Position numbers and translations under genes: made by a program. This document shows, in pieces, positions 33,157 to 41,363 of a DNA stretch of 64,000 bases (its first letter is position 1; every line of letters starts with the position of its first letter). The stretch is from Sinanaerobacter sp. ZZT-01 (GTDB taxonomy: Bacteria; Bacillota; Clostridia; Peptostreptococcales; Anaerovoracaceae), in NCBI RefSeq assembly GCF_035621135.1, contig NZ_CP141728.1, positions 2,852,001 to 2,916,000 of the forward strand, in the 5' to 3' direction. The notes under the pieces are model-generated. The model worked only from the letters and a program-made list of their open reading frames with translations. It did not search any database and was not told the DNA's origin.

Positions 33157-34112
33157 AATGCTTTCCCTCCTAATAAGGATATACCAACCGCGTTATCTGA
33201 AGAAAGCTTCGGCTCTCCGAAATAAAGATTCAATTTATCCTCTGAAAGCGATTCTAAAAGATACTTTCGCAGAAAAACACTCGCAGATACGCCTCCTGTA
33301 AATAAGATTTGATTGTTATCGGTTTGTTTTACCGCTTCTCTCGTTAGTTTGACTAAGGAATCACCGATTTTTAAAAATAATTCAAGGACCAAGGCGTCCT
33401 GCTTTTCTTTACTACCCTCTTTTTTCATTGCTTCCAATGTACGGATTGCCTGTGTTTCTATACCGGATACGTTCAGGCATAGATCTTTTAGTGGAATTGG
33501 TTTCAGATATTTCTGCTCTTTACATGGATTTTTTTTCCATTGAAGGAGTGCAATTTCATCCATTTCTTTTCCAGAAGGAAAGGCAAGCCCCATTGCAACA
33601 CCAAAACGATCCAGTAATTGGCCAAAGGAGATATCCTTTGTACCCCCGATAATAGATAAATTCTCTTTCTTTACCTCTAACAATTCACAAGTCCCGCCGG
33701 ATAGGTGGTAAGCGAGATAAGAAGTCTGCTCTGCAACAGGTGTATGGTAAGCAGCTGCTGCCAAATGCCCTTCTTGATGAGAAAATGTATAGTACGGTAC
33801 AGAAAGTGCATGAGCGAGTACCGTTCCAAACTGCATTCCTGATTGAAAGACAGGCATATAGGATCCTTCAACAGGGCGTGGTCTGGTGCTAACAGAAATT
33901 GCTTTAATCTGCGAGCGAAACGGCTCAATAAGTGCTTCTTTCATAAGAAGGGGTAAATTCTCCATATGCTGAAAAAGGGCGTGTGATTGCCGTAGCCCTC
34001 TTTCGCCCTGTTTTACCACTAACGGTATCCTCTTATCCATTTGGATCGAACCATTTGCATCGGTTAATGCAATGGATGTTGTATAGTTACTGGTATCAAT
34101 ACCAAGTATCAT
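33147..34112 (-). CDS. Kae1/TsaD-like paralog (peptidase M22-like domain)
   Basis: The 321-residue ASKHA-fold protein is related to TsaD, the tRNA threonylcarbamoyladenosine transferase. It shares [15 protein letters not shown] at the N-terminus, the HxxxH-type metal motif in [24 protein letters not shown], and a late [12 protein letters not shown] block. Its divergence from canonical TsaD (no full LVSGGHT block) and its position between nusB and xseA, conserved in Clostridia, suggest a distinct paralog rather than the t6A enzyme itself; a true tsaD is expected elsewhere. Function unknown. It overlaps nusB by four bases and xseA by ten. Confidence 0.85.
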   Translation of the reverse strand: MILGIDTSNYTTSIALTDANGSIQMDKRIPLVVKQGERGLRQSHALFQHMENLPLLMKEALIEPFRSQIKAISVSTRPRPVEGSYMPVFQSGMQFGTVLAHALSVPYYTFSHQEGHLAAAAYHTPVAEQTSYLAYHLSGGTCELLEVKKENLSIIGGTKDISFGQLLDRFGVAMGLAFPSGKEMDEIALLQWKKNPCKEQKYLKPIPLKDLCLNVSGIETQAIRTLEAMKKEGSKEKQDALVLELFLKIGDSLVKLTREAVKQTDNNQILFTGGVSASVFLRKYLLESLSEDKLNLYFGEPKLSSDNAVGISLLGGKALWH

Positions 34113-34534
34113 TTCATCTCTCCATTATTATCTTGTAATTTATTTCGTGCTATTTTACCTAATACACCATTGATAAACTTCCCCGAATCGTCTCCCCCAA
34201 ATTTTTTTGCTAAGTCGACCGCTTCATTTATCGAGACAGAATCGGGAATATCATCTCTATATAAGAGTTCTGCTATGGATAAACGTAATATAGCCAAGTC
34301 CACCTTGGCGAGACGATTAATCTTCCAATGGTTACTGTGTTTTTCGATTTGCTGATCTATCTCCGGCAGGTACGTATGAATTAAGTCATACATTTTTTCA
34401 AAGTAGTCTTTTTGATTGGATTCTTCTAAATTTTCTTTGGCCATTCTATTTTTTATAGAATCACTGTAATCATTTTGTACTTCCATTTGAAAAAGCATCT
34501 GCATAAATAGCTCTCTTGCTTGTGTTCTCCGCAT
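34109..34534 (-). CDS. nusB: Transcription antitermination factor NusB
   Basis: NusB, with NusE (S10), binds boxA RNA during rRNA transcription. The 141-residue all-helical protein begins [19 protein letters not shown] and includes [53 protein letters not shown], the family's core. The usual N-terminal Arg patch is present. It follows asp23 by about 90 bases and overlaps the Kae1-like gene by four. Confidence 0.94.
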   Translation of the reverse strand: MRRTQARELFMQMLFQMEVQNDYSDSIKNRMAKENLEESNQKDYFEKMYDLIHTYLPEIDQQIEKHSNHWKINRLAKVDLAILRLSIAELLYRDDIPDSVSINEAVDLAKKFGGDDSGKFINGVLGKIARNKLQDNNGEMK

Positions 34535-34623
34535 ACATTCCTCCGATTGTATTTGCTTTATCTATAACACCTGATCTGATTTCTAGTCTGAATGCAGCAG
34601 GTGCTGTATATACTTTTCCAGCT

Positions 34624-35001
34624 TTAGCTAGAATGAGTTTTGTTCTCATTTTGCTTGACATCAATACCTTGCACATGTATATTTACTGCTTTTACTGTTT
34701 CATCAAGCATATGTTCCACTTCTTTTTTTACACTTTTTTGAATATTAAAAGCAACTTCAGGTATCTTTACTCCTAAAAAAACAATGGGATATATATCTAT
34801 CACAATGCCATAATCAGTTTGAGCAACCTTGATGCCTTTATAGAGAGGCTCTTTTCCCAGCATATTTGAAATGCTGTCGGTAATGCCTCTGCTTAAAGCT
34901 GAAACACCCTCAGTCTTTAGAGTGGCATTCATAGCGCACACAGCAATTACTTCGTCAGATATTTTTATCATACCATATTTTTCGTCATTTATTGTGCCCA
35001 C
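34624..35001 (-). CDS. Asp23/Gls24 family envelope stress protein
   Basis: The 125-residue Asp23-domain protein shows IKISDEVIAVCAMNATLKTEGVSAL at the N-terminal half and VDIYPIVFLGVKIPEVAFNIQKSVKKEVEHML after it, then a C-terminal GIDV segment. Such proteins associate with the membrane or cell envelope, and in Firmicutes this copy often sits between spoIIIA and nusB. GTG 35001 is preferred, 6 bases after AGAGGTG; GTG 35010 lies on top of that site. Part of the row spoIIIAH-asp23-nusB, all in one direction. Confidence 0.88.
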   Translation of the reverse strand: MGTINDEKYGMIKISDEVIAVCAMNATLKTEGVSALSRGITDSISNMLGKEPLYKGIKVAQTDYGIVIDIYPIVFLGVKIPEVAFNIQKSVKKEVEHMLDETVKAVNIHVQGIDVKQNENKTHSS

Positions 35002-35060
35002 TCCACTCACCTCTTGCTTATTATAGCAGAAATATGCAGAATAGACAACGCCTTCAAAGT

Positions 35061-35732
35061 TTAAAATTTACTTTGAATTACAATTTGATCCGCATTTCTT
35101 TCTGTTTCGCGCATAACGATATCATATATTTTAGCCACATCTGTTTGAGATAATTCCTGTTTATTTACAGTTACATTTACAGAGGTGTCTGTAATCAGAA
35201 CCAAGGCATCGGCAAATCCTTTGTTTTCAATTAAATTTTCAACAACTTTTTCTTTATTCATATAGTCGATGATTTTCAGTTTTTGCTGGGTTGCATTCTT
35301 TTTCTCTGGTCCATCTTTTGTTTCATCAATCACAGCTGTAAGCATAGATAGAATTTCATTTCGATCCATATTAATGGTAGCACGAACTTCTTCAAAATAG
35401 GTATCTGTGTTTTTCAATTCTTCTAAATTGTCCGAGGTTACAACAGATGTTTCATCTTGGGTAGATTCACTCAGTGTTTCTTGTGCCTCGTCCCCTTCTT
35501 TATTTGTGATGGAAACCGAATCCTGACTCTTTCCAGGGACCTTTACTACATTGATGCTGTCTACCAGAACTTCTCCGTCATGCATCTGCATTTGTTTGGT
35601 TTCATAATCTTCATATCCAGCGGATGCACTGAGAGCATCTTTTTTGCTCAATTGGTTGTTTACCACACTGACACATACAATCAATGCCAACATACTCACT
35701 AAGACCACAATTTTTCTTTTTTCATACCTCAC
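35061..35732 (-). CDS. spoIIIAH: Stage III sporulation protein AH
   Basis: SpoIIIAH is anchored in the mother-cell membrane and meets forespore SpoIIQ to form the feeding channel needed for late sigma-G activity. The 223-residue protein has one N-terminal membrane anchor (IVVLVSMLALIVCVSVVN, about residues 8-25), an acidic low-complexity linker, and a C-terminal YscJ/FliF-like domain (TYFEEVRATINMDRNEILSML... ADALVLITDTSVNVTV). It is the last gene of the spoIIIAC-AH block, 21 bases after spoIIIAG. Confidence 0.93.
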   Translation of the reverse strand: MRYEKRKIVVLVSMLALIVCVSVVNNQLSKKDALSASAGYEDYETKQMQMHDGEVLVDSINVVKVPGKSQDSVSITNKEGDEAQETLSESTQDETSVVTSDNLEELKNTDTYFEEVRATINMDRNEILSMLTAVIDETKDGPEKKNATQQKLKIIDYMNKEKVVENLIENKGFADALVLITDTSVNVTVNKQELSQTDVAKIYDIVMRETERNADQIVIQSKF

Positions 35733-35753
35733 TTTTTTACCCCTCCATTTTCT

Positions 35754-36206
35754 CTATTCTTTTTCAAATACGGTCACGTTACCAGCCGATATATTAAATA
35801 CGCAAGCAACAGCATTGATAATATCATTTTTAATAATGATATTGTCCGCACCTTCTGCGCTAACAATTACTCCATTGATTTTAGGACCGTCTTGTGATGA
35901 AGACGAAGAAAAAACGTTTGCTGTCTGTAGATCATCTCGATACGTAATGAATACATCCGTTTTTCCAACACCTTTAATTCCGCTAAGTATTTCAGAAAGC
36001 CGAATTTCTTCTCTTGTCGCTGAAGAAGATTCTTGCGTTCCGATATACTCTGTGCTTCCGTCATTGTCAACAATCTGTTTTCTTCCATCTTTACTTTGCG
36101 TCAGTACGTTTAATAGTATCAGACCCATAGAAGCGATAATTATAACCGTAATTAATTTAAAGAATAAATCTTTTATGTTTGTCTCATTGTTTATTAGCAG
36201 CTTCAT
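35754..36206 (-). CDS. spoIIIAG: Stage III sporulation protein AG
   Basis: SpoIIIAG forms a large ring in the mother-cell side of the SpoIIIA-SpoIIQ channel. The 150-residue product has one N-terminal membrane segment (LITVIIIASMGLILLNVL, near 17-34) and a YscJ/FliF-like ring domain (RLSEILSGIKGVGKTDVFITYRDD, GVIVSAEGADNIIIKNDIINAV). It is shorter than the B. subtilis protein (about 229 residues), which is typical of clostridial versions. Its start overlaps the spoIIIAF end by 23 bases. Confidence 0.92.
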   Translation of the reverse strand: MKLLINNETNIKDLFFKLITVIIIASMGLILLNVLTQSKDGRKQIVDNDGSTEYIGTQESSSATREEIRLSEILSGIKGVGKTDVFITYRDDLQTANVFSSSSSQDGPKINGVIVSAEGADNIIIKNDIINAVACVFNISAGNVTVFEKE

Positions 36207-36738
36207 TTTCCGCCTCCTTTTCTTTAATGAAAATATTCCTTTTTGACAGGTTTAAGCAATCAGAAAGGGCTTTTCGAATGTTCTCTTGCTCAGTCAAATC
36301 ATTTGTGTATAGGATTACTTTATTCAGTTCACCGAATTGTCTGCTACTTCTATTCTCGTTAATGTATATTTCAATTACTGCCTCACTTATGCCTGAAAAT
36401 TGCTTTTCCAACTCTTCTTTTATCCGTTCACTTATTTTTTCTTTGTATACATCCGAAATTTGCTTGGTCTGCACTTGAGAAAGATTATATTCTAAAATAG
36501 AATTCTCATCGGTTTCATAGGATTGAGAATTGGCTGCAGAATAAGGAATCGAGTAAAAAGCTGAAACATCTTTGTTTCCTAATGTTTGCAGAGGGTAAAG
36601 CATAACAGTGAGCAAAAGCAAAGAGAAGATAAATTTTAAATATCCCCGCATGCTTCCACTTGGAAGGAGCATTTCTAAAAATGAGATGGCCAAAACAATT
36701 AAGAAGACATTCCGTACCCACTCTAAAATAAAATTCAT
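36184..36738 (-). CDS. spoIIIAF: Stage III sporulation protein AF
   Basis: SpoIIIAF is a small membrane component of the SpoIIIA complex. The product of about 184 residues has two close hydrophobic segments at its N-terminus (WVRNVFLIVLAISFLEMLLP and YLKFIFSLLLLTVMLYPL) followed by a soluble domain with RIKEELEKQFSGISEAVIEIYIN, matching the YscJ-like SpoIIIAF tail. ATG 36738 is chosen, 5 bases after GGGAG; TTG 36753 would overlap spoIIIAE. It lies between spoIIIAE and spoIIIAG in the standard order. Confidence 0.9.
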   Translation of the reverse strand: MNFILEWVRNVFLIVLAISFLEMLLPSGSMRGYLKFIFSLLLLTVMLYPLQTLGNKDVSAFYSIPYSAANSQSYETDENSILEYNLSQVQTKQISDVYKEKISERIKEELEKQFSGISEAVIEIYINENRSSRQFGELNKVILYTNDLTEQENIRKALSDCLNLSKRNIFIKEKEAENEAANKQ

Positions 36739-36749
36739 AACATCTCCCT

Positions 36750-37829
36750 TCAAGCTGTACCCATAGCAATGAGAATAGAAAGAAAAATTAAAAACAAAAT
36801 AGCCCCAAGTAGCAGAACGATAGCTAAAGTTATTATGGTATTTCCAATCTCATCTAAACACACAGCAATTTTTTTTGATCCGATCGGTTCTGCAATGACG
36901 GCAGCGACCTTATAAACGATAGCGATGGCCGTTAGTTTTAATAATGGAATCAGCAAAATGGTAAGAATGAGAAGCAGGCCGAAGATTCCAATTCCATTTT
37001 TAATGATTTTTGTACAACTGAGTATGATATCCATAGAGTCGGATGCAAATCCGCCGATAATTGGAATGAAACGTTCAACAGAAAATTGCGCGGTCTTCAT
37101 AAGCATCGTATCTACTGATTCCGTAGCAATTCCCTGTATTGCAGTTAAACCGGAAAATAATGTAACGGAAAGTCCCATGAGAAAAACTGCAAAACCTCTT
37201 AAAAATCCAGCTAATTTTTTAATGTAGTCTCTGTCTGAGAGGCTGTTTACCAATAAAAAAATGCAGGATAAAAAGATGGCTGGAAGGATTAATTGTTCCA
37301 TTACTTTGGAAAGTAAGGTAATGGCTGCTAAAATAACGGGATTTAGAACACCGCCTGAGGTGATATTTCCCGTAGCAATCATCATAGGAACCAAAATGGG
37401 CAATAGCATTTGCATAACCGAGACCATCTGTGTAACGGCAATGCTGCAAAGATTATAGACATCTACAAAGTTTCTGAGGCATAATGTAGCAACAACGCAG
37501 CTGCAAATCATACTACCCATTTTGGATACAGTATGTTCGCCAAAGGAAGATGACATATTTTGTAGCAAATTGACAATCATACAAATCAGAAGAATTTGAA
37601 TGCATAAAAAAACGGATGAGCGGACCTCAATGAAGAATAATTCTGTAATTCGGCCTAATAATTGATCCCATTGAAATAAAGGTTCGCCTTTTATTAAGCT
37701 TTGAATGATTTCCATTAGAGACATATTTTCAAAAATTTGTCCATGTGAATTTGCCATCCCCATAAGTTCCTGTAGCTGTTCCATATCCATTGAGGCCAGC
37801 TGCTCGTTAATTAAATTTTCCATTTCCAA
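36750..37829 (-). CDS. spoIIIAE: Stage III sporulation protein AE
   Basis: SpoIIIAE is the polytopic membrane protein of the SpoIIIA channel. The protein has a hydrophilic N-terminal part and about eight hydrophobic segments, beginning near FFIEVRSSVFLCIQILLICMIVNLLQ. Conserved motifs include MLLPILVPMMIATGN, RGFAVFLMGLSVTLFSGLTAIQG and FIPIIGGFASDSMD. Start TTG 37829 is 6 bases after AGGTG; ATG 37823 and GTG 37838 are alternatives. Its N-terminal signal peptide, present in B. subtilis, is not obvious here. It is 17 bases downstream of spoIIIAD. Confidence 0.9.
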   Translation of the reverse strand: MEMENLINEQLASMDMEQLQELMGMANSHGQIFENMSLMEIIQSLIKGEPLFQWDQLLGRITELFFIEVRSSVFLCIQILLICMIVNLLQNMSSSFGEHTVSKMGSMICSCVVATLCLRNFVDVYNLCSIAVTQMVSVMQMLLPILVPMMIATGNITSGGVLNPVILAAITLLSKVMEQLILPAIFLSCIFLLVNSLSDRDYIKKLAGFLRGFAVFLMGLSVTLFSGLTAIQGIATESVDTMLMKTAQFSVERFIPIIGGFASDSMDIILSCTKIIKNGIGIFGLLLILTILLIPLLKLTAIAIVYKVAAVIAEPIGSKKIAVCLDEIGNTIITLAIVLLLGAILFLIFLSILIAMGTA

Positions 37830-37846
37830 GAGTATCACCTACTTTT

Positions 37847-38239
37847 TCATTGTATGGGAAGCAAGTTTTCTAAAAGTTCCAAAATGGACATCATAACTGG
37901 AACCGCAAGATAAAATATAAATAGTTTTCCGGCTAATTCTACTTTTCCGGCAATGGCAGATTCTCCTGCATCCTTACACAGTTGTGATGTGAAATCTGCC
38001 ACGTAGGCAACAATTAATACTTTAATCATGACTGAAAAGAATGCTTTTCCGTAGGTGATTTGATTATAAATTGTATTGAGAAAGTCAAAAATGCTTCGCA
38101 AATGGTAAAGTAAAAAACCAAAGAGGAGTAAAACGGTAGAAATTACAATGTAAATTGCCAATTCTGGTTTGTATGCCTTTACAATAGACGAAAGAATCAT
38201 GCCACAAAGACCAATGGCACAAATTTGAAAAATATCCAT
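37847..38239 (-). CDS. spoIIIAD: Stage III sporulation protein AD
   Basis: SpoIIIAD is a small membrane subunit of the SpoIIIA complex. The 130-residue protein has four hydrophobic segments, beginning FQICAIGLCGMILSSIVKAYKPELAIYIVISTVLLLFGFLLYHL, and the C-terminal motif CKDAGESAIAGKVELAGKLFIFYLAVPVM, a family signature. ATG 38239 follows AGGAGG; a longer frame to 38293 overlaps spoIIIAC. Order AC-AD-AE is standard. Confidence 0.92.
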   Translation of the reverse strand: MDIFQICAIGLCGMILSSIVKAYKPELAIYIVISTVLLLFGFLLYHLRSIFDFLNTIYNQITYGKAFFSVMIKVLIVAYVADFTSQLCKDAGESAIAGKVELAGKLFIFYLAVPVMMSILELLENLLPIQ

Positions 38240-38252
38240 GGTCTTTGTCCTC

Positions 38253-38453
38253 CTAAAATTGAAACATTGTTTTAACTGCGATAAAAAAATCATTGATCAT
38301 TTGTATAATAATGACCAATACAACAATAATTCCGGCCAGAGTAGTCATCATTGCTTGATCTTCACGCCCTGCCCGGATTAGAACTTGGTTTAAAACTGCA
38401 ACAATAATTCCAATAGCTGCAATTTTAAAAATAATATCCACATCGATTGTCAT
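38253..38453 (-). CDS. spoIIIAC: Stage III sporulation protein AC
   Basis: The 66-residue protein has two transmembrane helices (IIFKIAAIGIIVAVLNQVL and MMTTLAGIIVVLVIIIQMI), separated by the conserved RAGREDQAM loop. It is the first gene of the second spoIIIA block. Unusually, the gene before it on this strand is tyrA rather than spoIIIAB, and a strong terminator lies between, so it needs its own promoter. Confidence 0.93.
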   Translation of the reverse strand: MTIDVDIIFKIAAIGIIVAVLNQVLIRAGREDQAMMTTLAGIIVVLVIIIQMINDFFIAVKTMFQF

Positions 38454-38509
38454 AAGTGTTTCACCGCCTATCTTTTTATTCCTTTTTGTTTAACAATTTC
38501 TTTATACCA

Positions 38510-38539
38510 TGTATATTCCTTGTCCAAAGTTTTATGCAA
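38510..38539 (-). promoter_or_regulatory. Candidate promoter for spoIIIAC-AH
   Basis: On the minus strand TTGCAT (38534-38539), an 18-base spacer, then TATACA (38510-38515) lie between the tyrA terminator and spoIIIAC. The same stretch contains a sigma-E-like CATAAAAC with TCATTTC 14 bases before it. Which one is used cannot be decided by eye. Confidence 0.35.
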
Positions 38540-38542
38540 TAA

Positions 38543-38590
38543 AAAATACCGAAATGAAATACTTAAATTAGTTTTTCATTTCGGTATTTT
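38543..38590. terminator. Strong bidirectional terminator after tyrA
   Basis: Perfect 17-bp inverted repeat (38543-38559 and 38574-38590), arms ending in AAAA/TTTT so T tracts exist on both strands; 14-base loop. It begins 14 bases past the tyrA stop and separates the aro operon from spoIIIAC. Confidence 0.9.
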
Positions 38591-38603
38591 TGTTCTGAGA
38601 TTG

Positions 38604-39446
38604 CTATTTGGGGTCTAATTTTTCTCTTCGGTCAGTCGACTTACGAAAACATTGTTTCAGAACTTCAGCATTCTGACTTTTTAGTGCGGATTGAATTATT
38701 TCTAGCTCTTTTTGAAAATTTTCAATAGAGTGTAATAAGTTTTCTTTATTTTCAAGAAACAGCTCTGCCCAAAGAGAGTCGTTCATATTTGCGATTCTTG
38801 TTAAGTCTCGATAGCTGTCACCGATAAAGCTTCCCGTATCACGCCCCTCTTTATCACTGTTAATGAGTGCGACTGCCATAGCGTGTGGCAATTGTGAAGT
38901 AAAACTGATCATTTCATCATGAAAATCTGGCGTAATCCGCTTTACCCTTCCAAATCCGATTTCTTTCATCAATTCTTCCATTTTATCTAAGTTTTCTGGA
39001 CGATTGAATTTTGTAGGCGTAAAAATATAATTCGCACCTTGAAACACCGCGCTGCTGGCATAAGAAAGCCCTTTTTTTTCACGGCCTGCCATCGGATGAC
39101 CAAATATAAAATCCACATTTTGTGGAAGAAGTTTTAAAACATCATCCAAAATAGCGCCTTTCACGCCAGCAGTATCTGTTAAGATGGTCCCGGCATGAAA
39201 CAATTCTTTATTTTTCTTTAGAAAAGGAGCGATCAGCTTTGGATAAATTGCCAGTAAAATAAGATCCATTTCAGAGAGAAACTCTCTGCCGTCCGCACTG
39301 CCTTCACATATAATATTCATTTCTTTGGCCTGATTGATGGTTTGCGCATCGGTATCGATACCATAAACTTCTTTATATCCTTTTTCTTTCAGTGCTAAAG
39401 CAAAAGAACCTCCGATTACGCCTAACCCTACAATGGCTATTTTCAT
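38604..39446 (-). CDS. tyrA: Prephenate dehydrogenase
   Basis: TyrA oxidatively decarboxylates prephenate to 4-hydroxyphenylpyruvate, leading to tyrosine. The 280-residue protein begins with the NAD-binding MKIAIVGLGVIGGSFALALKEKGY; it also contains DTAGVKGAI, GHPMAGREKKG (active-site His/Arg), and the helical C-terminal domain with SQLPHAMAVAL and YRDLTRIA. There is no fused chorismate mutase or ACT domain. It overlaps pheA by four bases and ends the aro operon. Confidence 0.95.
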   Translation of the reverse strand: MKIAIVGLGVIGGSFALALKEKGYKEVYGIDTDAQTINQAKEMNIICEGSADGREFLSEMDLILLAIYPKLIAPFLKKNKELFHAGTILTDTAGVKGAILDDVLKLLPQNVDFIFGHPMAGREKKGLSYASSAVFQGANYIFTPTKFNRPENLDKMEELMKEIGFGRVKRITPDFHDEMISFTSQLPHAMAVALINSDKEGRDTGSFIGDSYRDLTRIANMNDSLWAELFLENKENLLHSIENFQKELEIIQSALKSQNAEVLKQCFRKSTDRREKLDPK

Positions 39447-40279
39447 ACTTGTACCTCTTTCACATAAGAACCTAATAGCTTAAAATCATACCGTCTTTTT
39501 TCAATGACGGAGAGTGTTTGTCTCACATTTTCACTTTGCAAGTCACCTTCAAAATCTAAATAAAGACAATATTGAAATGCATGCTCTTTTAATGGACGGG
39601 ATTCGATTTTCACTAAATTTACATGATTGCTTGCAAATGCGCCTAATAGTTCATAAAGAAAACCGGCTCGATTTTCCATAGAGAGCATTGCACTGAATTT
39701 ATTACTTTTCGGGTTTTGTTCTAATGTTTTACTGACAATAACAAAACGTGTAGTATTATTTTTTTGATTGTGAATATTTTTTTCTAAAATGGTCAGACCA
39801 TATACCTTTGCTGCCCGTTCACTGCCAATCGCAGCCTTCCTTTTACAGTTTTCTTCCTTTACCAGTTTCACACTGACTGCGGTATTATGAAAAGGAATTA
39901 AGCTCCAATCAGGGAAACGACTTAAATAATTACTGCATTGCTCCAGTCCCTGAATATGGGAATAAACCTCTTTTATATCAAAAAAACTGGTATCTGGAAG
40001 GCCGATCAGGTGATGCCGAATTGAGCAATAAGTTTCTCCAACGATGTAACAGCCATATTGCTTCAAAAGATCATAGGTTACGGCAACAGCACCGGTAGAG
40101 GAGTTTTCAATTGGCAAGACTCCATAAGCAATTTCTTCTTTGTTCAGTGCAATAAATACATCCTCAAAATCTTGATACTCTTTTTTTGCTTGTTGTTCAC
40201 CAAAATATCGAATCAACGCTTCCTCAGAGAATGAGCCGATTGTCCCCGGAAAACCAACTGTCTTACTTTTTGCTTCCAT
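39443..40279 (-). CDS. pheA: Prephenate dehydratase
   Basis: PheA converts prephenate to phenylpyruvate. The 278-residue protein has the catalytic domain (VGFPGTIGSFSEEALIRYF, GVLPIENSSTGAV, NNTTRFVIVSK with the Thr-Arg-Phe motif) and a C-terminal ACT domain with the Phe-binding pattern LVKIESRPLKEHAFQYCLYLDFEGD, implying feedback control by phenylalanine. A chorismate mutase domain is absent and none is seen in the cluster. ATG 40279 follows AAAGGAGCG; it overlaps aroC by 17 bases. Confidence 0.95.
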   Translation of the reverse strand: MEAKSKTVGFPGTIGSFSEEALIRYFGEQQAKKEYQDFEDVFIALNKEEIAYGVLPIENSSTGAVAVTYDLLKQYGCYIVGETYCSIRHHLIGLPDTSFFDIKEVYSHIQGLEQCSNYLSRFPDWSLIPFHNTAVSVKLVKEENCKRKAAIGSERAAKVYGLTILEKNIHNQKNNTTRFVIVSKTLEQNPKSNKFSAMLSMENRAGFLYELLGAFASNHVNLVKIESRPLKEHAFQYCLYLDFEGDLQSENVRQTLSVIEKRRYDFKLLGSYVKEVQV

Positions 40280-41363
40280 CTATGTCGCTCCTTTTTATAC
40301 ATTCATAAATCCCGATTGCGCATACTGCTTCAATTATAGGTACGGCTCTTTGTACAATGCACGGATCATGTCTCCCAGCTACAGAGAGGGTTGTATTCTC
40401 TTTTGTTTTAATGTTAATCGTTTCTTGTTCTTTGGAAATAGACGGAGTCGGCTTGATTGCTGTTCGGAAAATAATCGGCATTCCGTTAGTGATACCTCCA
40501 AGAATGCCACCGTTGTGATTCGTCTTTGCCTTTACTTGTTCTTTATCATAATAATAGGCATCATTGCATTCAGAGCCTTTTTTTTCTGACATTTTAAAAC
40601 CAATACCGAACTCGACGCCTTTTACTGCAGGAACGGAAAAAAGTAAATGCGCAAGGGTGGATTCTACCGAATCAAAAAACGGATCTCCAATTCCGGCGGG
40701 AACTCCAATTGCTGCACATTCAATCGTTCCGCCAACGGAATCGCCGTCTTTCTTTGCAGAAAGGATTTCATTTTGCATGCATTCGGCTTTCTTTTCTTCT
40801 AATACAGGAAATGTTTGACTGTTTAAGTGAAAAAGAATTTCCTGTGTGATTGTTTTTTCTTGGAAGGAACTATCTTGAATTTCTCGAATTTGCTGGATGT
40901 GTGACCCAATAAAAATCCCCTTTTCTTTTAAAATCTGTTTACAAATAGCACCGCAAAAAACGAGGGGTGCAGTGAGCCGTCCGGAAAAATGTCCGCCGCC
41001 CCGGTAGTCATTTGCTCCGTGGTAGCGTACAAATCCAGGATAGTCTGCATGCCCGGGGCGCATAACTTGCTCTAAGACGGAATAGTCAGAGGAATGGTTA
41101 TCTGCATTTGCAATCACGCAGCATAAGGGCGTTCCCGTTGTTTTTCCGTTAAACAGACCACTTAAAATCTGGGGTGAATCTGCTTCGTTTCTCGCTGTTG
41201 AATAGGTGTTTTTACCAGGAACACGACGCTGCATTTCCCGATTAATCTCTTCAAGGTCAATAGCAAAACCAGATGGAAGGCCATTGATGACGATTCCGAT
41301 TCCACTGCCGTGGGATTCCCCGAAAATAGAAAGTTCTAATTGTTTACCCCATACTCCACTCAT
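40263..41363 (-). CDS. aroC: Chorismate synthase
   Basis: AroC removes phosphate from EPSP to form chorismate using reduced FMN. The 366-residue protein has GVWGKQLELSIFGESHGSGIGIVINGLP at the start, RPGHADYPG and DYRGGGHFSGRLTAPLV (catalytic His region), and the C-terminal RHDPCIVQRAVPIIEA motif. ATG 41363 lies 8 bases after GGAGG. It overlaps aroA by about 20 bases and pheA by 17, consistent with tight translational coupling across the aro operon. Confidence 0.96.
   Translation of the reverse strand: MSGVWGKQLELSIFGESHGSGIGIVINGLPSGFAIDLEEINREMQRRVPGKNTYSTARNEADSPQILSGLFNGKTTGTPLCCVIANADNHSSDYSVLEQVMRPGHADYPGFVRYHGANDYRGGGHFSGRLTAPLVFCGAICKQILKEKGIFIGSHIQQIREIQDSSFQEKTITQEILFHLNSQTFPVLEEKKAECMQNEILSAKKDGDSVGGTIECAAIGVPAGIGDPFFDSVESTLAHLLFSVPAVKGVEFGIGFKMSEKKGSECNDAYYYDKEQVKAKTNHNGGILGGITNGMPIIFRTAIKPTPSISKEQETINIKTKENTTLSVAGRHDPCIVQRAVPIIEAVCAIGIYECIKRSDIDGSKK

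Noticed and set aside
34470-34676. 68-codon open frame between nusB and asp23
   Set aside because: Overlaps both real genes in another frame; no recognised family or clear start site.
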